Shown here in pieces: positions 1 to 4,726 of a DNA stretch of 6,587 nucleotides. The translations under genes and the position numbers were made by a program. This DNA is from JABIBT01 sp964481835 (lineage in GTDB: Archaea; Nanobdellota; Nanobdellia; SCGC-AAA011-G17; PNOQ01), in NCBI GenBank assembly GCA_964481835.1, contig CAYZTT010000027.1, positions 1 to 6,587 on the forward strand. The letters run 5' to 3'. Within the stretch, counting starts at the first letter, position 1, and each line of letters opens with the position of its first letter. The notes under the pieces are model-generated. The model did not search any database. It worked only from the letters and a program-made list of their open reading frames with translations, and was not told the origin of the DNA.

Positions 1-10
1 ATTGTAATGG

Positions 11-25
11 AAAGGTTTTTATTTA
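11..25 (+). promoter_or_regulatory. Archaeal BRE/TATA promoter of the phosphoglycerate mutase gene
   Basis: AAAGG followed by TTTTTATTTA forms a purine-rich BRE plus a TATA-like box, centred about 26 bases before the ATG at 46. That is the archaeal TATA-to-start-site distance, so the transcript probably begins at or next to the start codon. No Shine-Dalgarno motif is seen before this ATG, which fits a leaderless mRNA. The same AAAGGTTTTTA string recurs before endA. Confidence 0.6.
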
Positions 26-45
26 GTTAAATTAGAAATTGGGTT

Positions 46-702
46 ATGAAGTGTTATATTTATTTATTTAGACATGGCCTTACACATTACAATAAACATG
101 GATGGTTTACAGGTCATATAGATTCTAGGATGACTGAAGGAGGCATTAGGAACGCTAAGAAGGTTGCTAAGAAACTAAAAAGAAAGAAAATTGGGATTGC
201 ATATCATTCTGGTTTGAAAAGGTCAGAAAATACCCTGAAAGAAGTTTTAAAGTTTCATCCTGAATGCAAGGAAATAATTGAAGACCCCCGGATTATTGAG
301 AGATGTTATGGTAAATTACAGAAAAGAAGCCATAAAGAATTTATGGAAGAAATGGAAGTTGGTGTTTCTAAGTTAATTGAAAAAAAATATGGGAAGGTTA
401 AGAGGGTCCATAAGAAGAGATTTGCTGAGAGGCTGGCTGAAGAAATATATGATATTTACCATAGATCATATGATATTCCCCCTCCTGGCGGGGAGAGTAT
501 AAAGGATGTTGAAAAAAGAGTTAAGCCGTTCATACAGGATTTGTTAAGGCAGGTTAAAAGAGAAAAGGTTAATGTGGCTATCTCTGCGCATGGGAATTCT
601 ATGAGGCCACTTAGGAAGTATTTTGAAAAGTTATCAACAAAAGAGATGTTAGAATTAGAAAATCCTTATGATGATTATTTTGTTTATTCTATTAAAGTGT
701 AA
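46..702 (+). CDS. gpmA: 2,3-bisphosphoglycerate-dependent phosphoglycerate mutase-like protein (GpmA type)
   Basis: This 218-residue cytosolic protein belongs to the histidine phosphatase superfamily. It should interconvert 3- and 2-phosphoglycerate in glycolysis/gluconeogenesis through a phosphohistidine intermediate. Visible landmarks are the RHG motif with nucleophile His10, the following TGHIDSRMTEGG segment (22-33), SGLKRS with phosphate-binding Arg59, the ERCYGKLQ box with proton donor Glu85, the YDIPPPGGES loop (142-151) and the second catalytic histidine in AHGNSMR (His182). ERxYGxLQ and the IPPP loop are typical of true GpmA rather than of generic family phosphatases, although it is shorter than most GpmA proteins (usually about 230-250) and lacks the C-terminal tail. 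The ATG fits the upstream TATA spacing. Its 3' end overlaps the convergent RNase Z gene by 11 bases. Archaea more often use cofactor-independent mutases, so a different phosphatase substrate remains possible. Confidence 0.82.
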   Translation: MKCYIYLFRHGLTHYNKHGWFTGHIDSRMTEGGIRNAKKVAKKLKRKKIGIAYHSGLKRSENTLKEVLKFHPECKEIIEDPRIIERCYGKLQKRSHKEFMEEMEVGVSKLIEKKYGKVKRVHKKRFAERLAEEIYDIYHRSYDIPPPGGESIKDVEKRVKPFIQDLLRQVKREKVNVAISAHGNSMRPLRKYFEKLSTKEMLELENPYDDYFVYSIKV

Positions 703-1585
703 TTTCCATAAAATCTTTGGCAGAAGTTGTTTTTGGGAAAACTTTCTTTGCATCTTTTACTAATGGTGCTGCAGATTTGTACCTTTTGCCTATGTGAGTT
801 AGGATTAGCTTCTTGACTTTGGCCTTTTTTGCTATTTCTGCTGCCTGCCTTGCAGTGGTATGTTTGAATCTTCTTGCTTTATTTTTTAGTTCTGATGAAA
901 AACTAGATTCCATTATCAATAAATCTGAATCTTTTATTGGGTTGATTAGGTTACTTGTTGGAAGGTTATCTAAAATTATGGAAACTTTCTTTCCAGGAAT
1001 TAAAGTGGTAGCATCTTTAACTAATATTTTATGCCCTTTGTGTTTTATATCCTTCCCTTGTTGTAATTTTCCTAGGACCGGATCCCTAGTTAATCCAAAT
1101 TTCTTTAGATAGTTCATTTTCATCTTTCGTTTATCTTTTTCTTTGAATATGTAGCCAAGTGTAGGACAAGAATGTTTTAATTTCGTGGTGTAAATGTCCA
1201 GATCTTTCGTCTCTAGGAGCAATCCTTCTTTGCTTGTTTCATTTACCTTGATTTTTATTTTATCTTTTCTAACAAAGAATTTGAATAGATTTTTCATATG
1301 TTTTTTTGTTCCTTTTGGGCCGTAAATCTCTAGAGTTCTTGAATATTCGCATGCCCCTAACGTGTGAATCAATCCTGGGAGCCCCAATACGTGATCTCCA
1401 TGCCAGTGTGAAATAAGAATCTTTGTTATTTTTGTGGGTTTTATTCCTGCTAGCTTGAGCTGTCTCTGAGTGCCTTCTCCGCAATCTACCAATATATTTT
1501 CACTTTTGTTGGAGAGGAGAATGGATGTGGCGTTCCTTTCTTTCGTTGGTTGCATTGCTGCGGTGCCCAAAAATGTAATTTTCAT
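692..1585 (-). CDS. rnz: Ribonuclease Z, tRNA 3'-end processing endonuclease
   Basis: This 297-residue metallo-beta-lactamase-fold enzyme, of the usual short-form (homodimeric) RNase Z length, should cut the 3' trailer of pre-tRNAs just after the discriminator base, preparing them for CCA addition. The N-terminus GTAAMQPTKERN (7-18) matches the family's GTxxxxPTxxRN, and DCGEGTQRQL (34-43) is a conserved RNase Z box. Zinc ligands visible are His60, His62, Asp64 and His65 in SHWHGDH, His138 in KHSC, Asp206 in ILDN and His264 in LTHIGKRY. HTTARQAAEIA (242-252) is the conserved HxTA box. A lysine-rich stretch around 92-118 lies where the substrate-binding exosite arm is expected, though no clear arm motif is seen. 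Asp206 sits in LDN instead of the common GDT. The start is supported by AAGGAG five bases upstream. The gene diverges from endA, another tRNA maturation enzyme. Confidence 0.94.
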   Translation of the reverse strand: MKITFLGTAAMQPTKERNATSILLSNKSENILVDCGEGTQRQLKLAGIKPTKITKILISHWHGDHVLGLPGLIHTLGACEYSRTLEIYGPKGTKKHMKNLFKFFVRKDKIKIKVNETSKEGLLLETKDLDIYTTKLKHSCPTLGYIFKEKDKRKMKMNYLKKFGLTRDPVLGKLQQGKDIKHKGHKILVKDATTLIPGKKVSIILDNLPTSNLINPIKDSDLLIMESSFSSELKNKARRFKHTTARQAAEIAKKAKVKKLILTHIGKRYKSAAPLVKDAKKVFPKTTSAKDFMEITL

Positions 1586-1590
1586 AATTT

Positions 1591-1596
1591 CTCCTT
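1591..1596 (-). promoter_or_regulatory. Shine-Dalgarno site of rnz
   Basis: On the minus strand this reads AAGGAG, five bases before the ATG at 1585. It is a good match to the anti-Shine-Dalgarno end of archaeal 16S rRNA and fixes the start. It implies a transcript with a short leader, so transcription must begin upstream of about 1596. Confidence 0.65.
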
Positions 1597-1599
1597 AAA

Positions 1600-1618
1600 G
1601 AAAGGTTTTTAAATAATT
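1600..1618 (+). promoter_or_regulatory. TATA promoter of endA, nearly symmetric and possibly shared with rnz
   Basis: GAAAGG followed by TTTTTAAATAATT gives a BRE-TATA element centred about 24 bases before the endA ATG at 1635, consistent with a leaderless endA transcript. Read on the minus strand the same bases give AATTATTTAAAAA, also TATA-like and centred about 26 bases from the rnz start, so the element could in principle work both ways. The rnz Shine-Dalgarno site suggests instead that rnz may use a second AT-rich box near 1622-1630 (minus strand CTAAAAATG). Confidence 0.6.
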
Positions 1619-1634
1619 TTTCATTTTTAGTTCT

Positions 1635-2165
1635 ATGAAAAAGAAGAAGATTATTGGGAAATTTGAAGATGTTTTCATTTCAGCAGAAGATGCACCCCAA
1701 GTAAGGGCAGCTCATGATAAAGGTAGATTTGGAGAACCGAATGGAAAAAGGTTTAGATATTCTTTTGTTGAAGCCCTATATTTGATTGAAAAGAACTTGA
1801 TGGAGATTGTTGATTCTAGGAAGAAGGTACTTGATTTTGATAGGTTTTTAAGGAAGGCAAAGAAAATTGAGCCAAAATTCTGGGTCAGATATTATGCATA
1901 TAAAGATATGCGAACAAGGGGATACATTGTTAAAACTGCTTTGAAATTTGGTGCAGACTTTAGAGTCTATGATCGAGGAGTCAAACCGGGTGCAGATCAT
2001 GCTAAATGGGTGATGTATGCAGTCCATGAAGGCGAGAATTTTAGTTGGCATGAATTCTCTGCAAAGAATAGAGTGGCACACTCTACAAAGAAGAATTTGT
2101 TAATTGGGATTGTAGATGATGAGGGTGAAGTCACATATTACGAGATAGATTGGAAAAGGCCATAA
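1635..2165 (+). CDS. endA: tRNA-intron endonuclease EndA
   Basis: This 176-residue protein cuts bulge-helix-bulge introns from archaeal pre-tRNAs, leaving 2',3'-cyclic phosphate ends for a tRNA ligase. The N-terminal half (about 1-85) is the small alpha/beta domain with FGEPNGKRFRYSFVEALYLIEK (32-53; key residues G33, Y42, E46, Y49). The C-terminal half is the catalytic domain, opening with the conserved YKDMRTRGYIVKTALKFG region (89-106). The catalytic triad is visible as Tyr112 in FRVYDRG, His122 in ADHAKW and a lysine (152 or 153) in STKKNLLIGIVDDEG. The length and single catalytic domain match the homotetrameric alpha-4 type (Methanocaldococcus-like, about 180 residues) rather than the fused alpha-2 form. 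The gene starts beside its own TATA box with no leader and is divergent from rnz, so the two tRNA maturation enzymes are physically paired. Confidence 0.95.
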   Translation: MKKKKIIGKFEDVFISAEDAPQVRAAHDKGRFGEPNGKRFRYSFVEALYLIEKNLMEIVDSRKKVLDFDRFLRKAKKIEPKFWVRYYAYKDMRTRGYIVKTALKFGADFRVYDRGVKPGADHAKWVMYAVHEGENFSWHEFSAKNRVAHSTKKNLLIGIVDDEGEVTYYEIDWKRP

Positions 2166-2178
2166 ATCTTTTATATAC
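2166..2178 (+). promoter_or_regulatory. TATA promoter of the winged-helix/REase-like gene
   Basis: AATCTTTTATATACA lies immediately after the endA stop codon, and its TTTTATATA core is centred about 23 bases before the ATG at 2197. This predicts a leaderless transcript separate from endA. The T-rich run CTCTTTTTC (2188-2196) just before the ATG could also end endA transcription. Confidence 0.55.
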
Positions 2179-2196
2179 ACTTTAATTCTCTTTTTC

Positions 2197-3087
2197 ATGG
2201 CCAAGGATAATAAAGAGGAGATATTAGATCTAGTTAAAAGGGAGGGTCCAGTTTTGCCTGCACAGTTAGCTAAAGAAATCAATACTAATATATTATTTGC
2301 AAGTGCGATCCTATCCGAGTTGGTAGATAAAAAACACTTAATTTTAACTAATGTTAAGAAGGGTGGTAGTCCGTTCTATTATATTAAGGGCCAAGAGAAC
2401 AAATTGGAAGCCCTTTCTGAATTCTTGGGAGGCAAGCCTCGGGAGATATTTGACCTATTGAAAGAGAAAAAAGTTATTAGGGATAAGACTGCACAACCTT
2501 GGCAAAGGGTGGCATTAAGAGAAATAAAGGATTTTGCCATTCCATTAAATGTAGGAGTTTCTGGGGAGTATGAAATTTTCTGGAAATATTTTTTGGCGGA
2601 TAATGATGAAACTAAGTTATTGATAAAAGAGAATCTTGGAATAACTAACCCTGAAAAGGGGGAGGAGAAGCCAGAGGAGAAGCCGACGGAAGAAATTCCC
2701 CATAAAGAAAATAAACCTGAAGAAACAAAGAAAGAGAAACCAAAAGAAGTAGAGTCTCCTTTGGTGGTTGATGGGGGCAATGTTTTTGATTCAGTAGATA
2801 AATATTTTGAAGAGAATCATGCCTACGTTATATCCCAGGATAGTGTTAGAAAAGGCAAGGAGGTAAACTTTGTAATTGACGTTCCTACTGTTTTGGGGAA
2901 ATTAAGGTATTTTGTTAAGGTTCGTTCTAAGAAATCGATTAGTGATAAAGATATACAGTCTGCTTGGGATGAAGGGAATAAGAAAAAACTCCCGGTTTTA
3001 TTTTTAACTGATGGTTCTTTGACTAAAAAAGCTGAAAAATACTTAAATGATAACGTATCTGGCCAGTTCTTATTAAAGGTAATTTAG
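2197..3087 (+). CDS. Winged-helix protein with degenerate restriction-endonuclease-like C-terminal domain
   Basis: I do not recognise a named family for this 296-residue protein. Residues 1-65 look like a winged helix: helices IDLVKREG/AQLAKEI/ASAILSELVDKKHL, then a beta hairpin with KKGGSPFYYI. Residues 66-150 form a second mostly helical part (EIFDLLKEKKVIRDKTAQPW). Residues 151-187 are a low-complexity Glu/Lys/Pro linker that is probably unstructured. Residues 195-296 resemble the PD-(D/E)xK nuclease fold: an acidic Asp228 in FVIDVP, a strand YFVKVRSKK (238-246), a helix SDKDIQSAWDEG and a strand VLFLTDG. At the expected ExK position the sequence reads KVR (241-243), so cleavage activity is doubtful. 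A DNA-binding or nucleoid/repair accessory role is an inference. It has its own promoter and is followed at once by the promoter of the surface-protein cluster. Confidence 0.8.
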   Translation: MAKDNKEEILDLVKREGPVLPAQLAKEINTNILFASAILSELVDKKHLILTNVKKGGSPFYYIKGQENKLEALSEFLGGKPREIFDLLKEKKVIRDKTAQPWQRVALREIKDFAIPLNVGVSGEYEIFWKYFLADNDETKLLIKENLGITNPEKGEEKPEEKPTEEIPHKENKPEETKKEKPKEVESPLVVDGGNVFDSVDKYFEENHAYVISQDSVRKGKEVNFVIDVPTVLGKLRYFVKVRSKKSISDKDIQSAWDEGNKKKLPVLFLTDGSLTKKAEKYLNDNVSGQFLLKVI

Positions 3088-3100
3088 AAAGATTTAAATA
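3087..3100 (+). promoter_or_regulatory. Promoter of A-B copy 1
   Basis: GAAAG plus ATTTAAATA gives a strong archaeal BRE-TATA element centred about 29 bases before the ATG at 3125. It begins on the last base of the preceding gene. The 32 bases between TTTAAATA and the ATG align with the equivalent stretch of copy 2, so the promoter was duplicated together with the genes. Confidence 0.7.
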
Positions 3101-3124
3101 TTAGTTTTTGATTAACTCTTATAT

Positions 3125-3345
3125 ATGAGTAAACAGAAAAAAGAGGTATCGACAAGATAGTGGTTGTCTTGTTGGTGGCAGCGGTTGTTGTATCTATTCT
3201 TGGGGCATATGTTGTTTATGATTATTCAAATTCTTACGAAGTAGAAAGTGAACCAATTTTAGAAGATCACACGACTGGAAGTGTAATTTTAAATGTTGTC
3301 GAGAATCCAGATTTGAAAGAGGTTGATAATAATGAAGGTATCTAA
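3125..3345 (+). pseudogene. Gene A copy 1, small single-helix membrane protein, frameshifted near its start
   Basis: The first eight codons (MSKQKKEV) are identical in protein to gene A copy 2. At 3149-3151 the sequence reads TCG, whereas copy 2 has TCTGAT: one base is missing after TC, and reading in frame hits TAG at 3158-3160 after 11 codons. With one base restored, the frame continues through 3343-3345 and gives a membrane helix (VVVLLVAAVVVSILGAYVVY) followed by a tail closely matching copy 2. The stop TAG overlaps a GTG at 3160 (TAGTG), so translation could restart there and give 61 residues that keep the helix but lose the basic cytosolic head. It could therefore be a pseudogene, a reinitiated gene or a base-call error. 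The break is not in a homopolymer. The end overlaps gene B by 14 bases. Confidence 0.75.
3319..3327 (+). promoter_or_regulatory. Shine-Dalgarno site of gene B copy 1
   Basis: GAGGTTGAT lies inside the end of gene A, with GAGG nine bases before the ATG at 3332. It resembles the archaeal GGAGGTGAT consensus and supports ATG 3332 rather than the TTG at 3323. The same string occurs at 4133-4141 in copy 2. Confidence 0.6.
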
Positions 3346-3871
3346 TAATAGTTTGGTTGTATTGCTGGCAGTTGCAATTGTTGCTTCGGTGGCAGGAACA
3401 TTTGTTAGCCTCAATTTTATGGATGATCTGATAACTGGGGCTGCAACAACAACAGGGAACGTTACGTTAACAATTCCTAGTGCTGCCGATTGTTCTGCTA
3501 CGGACGCCCTGATTGCCTTTGGGACTATGGCACAAGGCGTAAGTAATCGGAGTGAGAATTTTACTGATTTTATCACTATTAATAACACAGGGAATGTTGC
3601 GCTGAAGATTACTGCGGCTGCGAGTGTAGATTTATTTAGCACCCAAACTGCACCCAGTGATTTTTGGTTAATCCATTGTAATAGCTCTTTGAGCGGCAGT
3701 TGTAATATTACCTATCATCAAGTGCATAATACTGGATCTGTTATAATTACTAGCCTTGGGTTTGCAGATGGGACAGACAACGTCACCATTGGGGTAAATG
3801 TTACAATTCCCCCACCAGAACCAACCGGCAGTAAGAATGGGGAAATTACATTCACTTGCCTAGAGGGTTGA
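3332..3871 (+). CDS. Gene B copy 1: secreted or membrane-anchored, sequon-rich surface protein
   Basis: This 179-residue protein is of unknown specific function. One N-terminal hydrophobic helix (about 8-28) acts as signal peptide or anchor. The rest looks like an extracellular beta-sandwich: GNVTLTI, DFITINNTGNVALKI and DNVTIGVNVTI are beta strands, and NNTGN is the turn typical of archaeal surface domains. Four cysteines (54, 116, 124, 176) could form two disulfides. Eight N-glycosylation sequons are present (Asn43, 72, 76, 84, 117, 125, 150, 156), all conserved in copy 2. I chose ATG 3332 over TTG 3323 because GAGG lies nine bases upstream. The 14-base overlap with gene A suggests translational coupling. 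A surface-layer, fibre or TasA/camelysin-like role is possible but unproven. It lacks the K/R-G cleavage motif of a type IV pilin. Confidence 0.85.
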   Translation: MKVSNNSLVVLLAVAIVASVAGTFVSLNFMDDLITGAATTTGNVTLTIPSAADCSATDALIAFGTMAQGVSNRSENFTDFITINNTGNVALKITAAASVDLFSTQTAPSDFWLIHCNSSLSGSCNITYHQVHNTGSVIITSLGFADGTDNVTIGVNVTIPPPEPTGSKNGEITFTCLEG

Positions 3872-3881
3872 TATATAATAA

Positions 3882-3898
3882 TTTTTCTTTATTTTTTT
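3882..3898 (+). terminator. Oligo-T terminator after gene B copy 1
   Basis: TTTTTCTTTATTTTTTT lies 11 bases after the gene B stop and just before the copy 2 promoter. Runs of T on the coding strand are the usual intrinsic termination signal in archaea, and no hairpin is needed. It would separate the two A-B units into independent transcripts. Confidence 0.55.
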
Positions 3899-3913
3899 GA
3901 AAACCTTTAAATA
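3899..3913 (+). promoter_or_regulatory. Promoter of A-B copy 2
   Basis: GAAAACC followed by TTTAAATA forms a BRE-TATA element centred about 28 bases before the ATG at 3938. It is homologous to the copy 1 promoter, with the same 32-base TATA-to-ATG interval but several substitutions, so each copy can be transcribed on its own. Confidence 0.7.
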
Positions 3914-3937
3914 CTAGCTTTTGGTTTACTATCTTAT

Positions 3938-4159
3938 ATGAGTAAACAGAAAAAAGAGGTATCTGATAAGGTGGTTGTTGCCTTGCTGGTGGCAGCTGTT
4001 ATTGTATCTATTCTTGGAGTATATGTTGTTTATGATTATTCAAATTCTTATGAGATTGAAAGTGAACAAATCTTAGAAGATCACACGACTGGAAGTGTAA
4101 TTTTAAATGTTGTCGAGAATCCAGATTTGAAAGAGGTTGATAATAATAAAGATATCTAA
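3938..4159 (+). CDS. Gene A copy 2: small single-helix membrane protein
   Basis: This 73-residue protein is of unknown function. A basic head (MSKQKKEVSDK) suggests an inside N-terminus, followed by one transmembrane helix at about 12-33 (VVVALLVAAVIVSILGVYVVY) and an acidic 40-residue outer tail ending in TGSVILNVVENPDLKEVDNNKDI (key part: TGSVILNV). The head-helix-spacer-TGxVxLxV order resembles the N-terminus of gene B (TGNVTLTI after its helix), so A may be a shortened relative of B or a partner assembling beside it. The start is fixed by the TATA spacing, and the same basic head begins copy 1. The 3' end overlaps gene B copy 2 and contains its Shine-Dalgarno site. Confidence 0.82.
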   Translation: MSKQKKEVSDKVVVALLVAAVIVSILGVYVVYDYSNSYEIESEQILEDHTTGSVILNVVENPDLKEVDNNKDI

Positions 4160-4685
4160 CAATAGTGTTATTGTTTTACTTTTTATCGCTATTGTAGCGT
4201 CAATAAGTGGGACCTTTTTTGCTATGAACTTTTTGAGTGAAATAATTACTGGTGCTGCAACAACCACTGGGAATGTTACGTTAACAATTCCTAGTGCAGC
4301 AGATTGTTCTGCTACTGATGATTTAATTGCTTTTGGGACCATGGCGCAAGGGGCAAGTAATCGGAGTGAGAATTTTACTGATTTTATCACTATTAATAAC
4401 ACCGGGAATGTTGCGCTGAAGATTACTGCGGCTGCGAGTGTAGATTTATTTAGTACACAGACTGCACCTAGCAATTTTTGGCTAATCCATTGTAATAGTT
4501 CCTTAAGTGGAAGTTGCAATACTACATACCACCAAGTACATAATACCGGATCCGTTATAATTACTGCATTAGATTATTCAGATACGATTGATAATGTCAC
4601 AATTGGAATAAATGTAACTGTTCCCGGGCCAGAGCCGACAGGGGATAAAAATGGAGAGATTACTTTCACATGTCTTGAGGGCTAG
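4137..4685 (+). CDS. Gene B copy 2: secreted or membrane-anchored, sequon-rich surface protein with altered start codon
   Basis: This is the paralogue of the gene B copy at 3332-3871, with one N-terminal helix, a beta-rich ectodomain, the same four cysteines and all eight sequons. The helix region is quite different (SVIVLLFIAIVASISGTFFAMNF) while the middle of the ectodomain is nearly identical. The codon aligned with the copy 1 ATG is ATA (4146-4148), with GAGG nine bases upstream. The only standard start in frame before the helix is TTG 4137, which touches the GAGG and so lacks normal spacing; I used it for the coordinates. Translation might begin at AUA, at UUG by coupling to gene A, or poorly. 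The ectodomain's reading frame is intact and changes are largely conservative (for example Asn125 keeps its sequon although Ile126 became Thr), which argues that the protein is still selected. Confidence 0.78.
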   Translation: MIIIKISNNSVIVLLFIAIVASISGTFFAMNFLSEIITGAATTTGNVTLTIPSAADCSATDDLIAFGTMAQGASNRSENFTDFITINNTGNVALKITAAASVDLFSTQTAPSNFWLIHCNSSLSGSCNTTYHQVHNTGSVIITALDYSDTIDNVTIGINVTVPGPEPTGDKNGEITFTCLEG

Positions 4686-4690
4686 TCAAT

Positions 4691-4705
4691 AGAAATTTTT
4701 AAAAA
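4691..4705 (+). promoter_or_regulatory. Promoter of the anchored beta-sandwich protein gene
   Basis: AGAAATTTTTAAAAA combines a GAAA BRE-like element with a TTTTTAAAAA box centred about 27 bases before the ATG at 4727. This predicts a leaderless transcript covering the next two overlapping genes. Confidence 0.6.
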
Positions 4706-4726
4706 TCCTTAAGTTAATTTTTAATC

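Larger units (their letters stand above)
3093..3871 (+). repeat. Tandem duplication, copy 1 (promoter + gene A + gene B)
   Basis: This block aligns with 3906-4685. The offset is 813 bases before position 3150 and 814 after it, the difference being one base missing here. From the A start to the B stop copy 1 is 747 nt and copy 2 is 748 nt, with no other net indel. Identity is uneven: 3259-3333 is identical in both copies and 3541-3639 has one mismatch, while 3346-3430 is strongly diverged. No transposase or inverted repeats flank the block. Confidence 0.92.
3906..4685 (+). repeat. Tandem duplication, copy 2 (promoter + gene A + gene B)
   Basis: This is the second unit of the repeat whose first copy is 3093-3871. 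Here gene A is intact, but the start codon position of gene B reads ATA (4146-4148). The two copies lie directly head to tail, separated only by the oligo-T stretch and promoter. Confidence 0.92.

Noticed and set aside
813..1112. 99-codon plus-strand frame inside rnz
   Set aside because: It lies entirely antisense to the well-supported RNase Z gene, with no recognisable domain or promoter.
2379..2780. 133-codon minus-strand frame rich in Ser, Phe and Gly
   Set aside because: It is the antisense of the Glu/Lys/Pro linker gene; its composition simply mirrors the low-complexity coding strand.
3136..3160. Programmed -1 frameshift at the A6 run (AAA AAA G) rescuing gene A copy 1
   Set aside because: The direction is right, but the heptamer is not in the X XXY YYZ register, and the identical A6 in copy 2 needs no shift. 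A one-base loss at 3150-3151 explains the alignment more simply.
3332..3430. Gene B as a type IV pilin (class III signal peptide)
   Set aside because: There is no short basic leader ending in K/R-G before the hydrophobic stretch; the helix looks like an ordinary signal or anchor.
4146..4165. +1 frameshift at the gene A stop (ATC TAA C) fusing A to B
   Set aside because: It would join the frames, but the Ile codon AUC cannot re-pair well at UCU, no proper stimulator is visible, and copy 1 has a normal SD plus ATG for B.
3093..4685. Transposon or integron-like origin of the A-B repeat
   Set aside because: No transposase, terminal inverted repeats or target-site duplications were seen; simple tandem duplication is enough.
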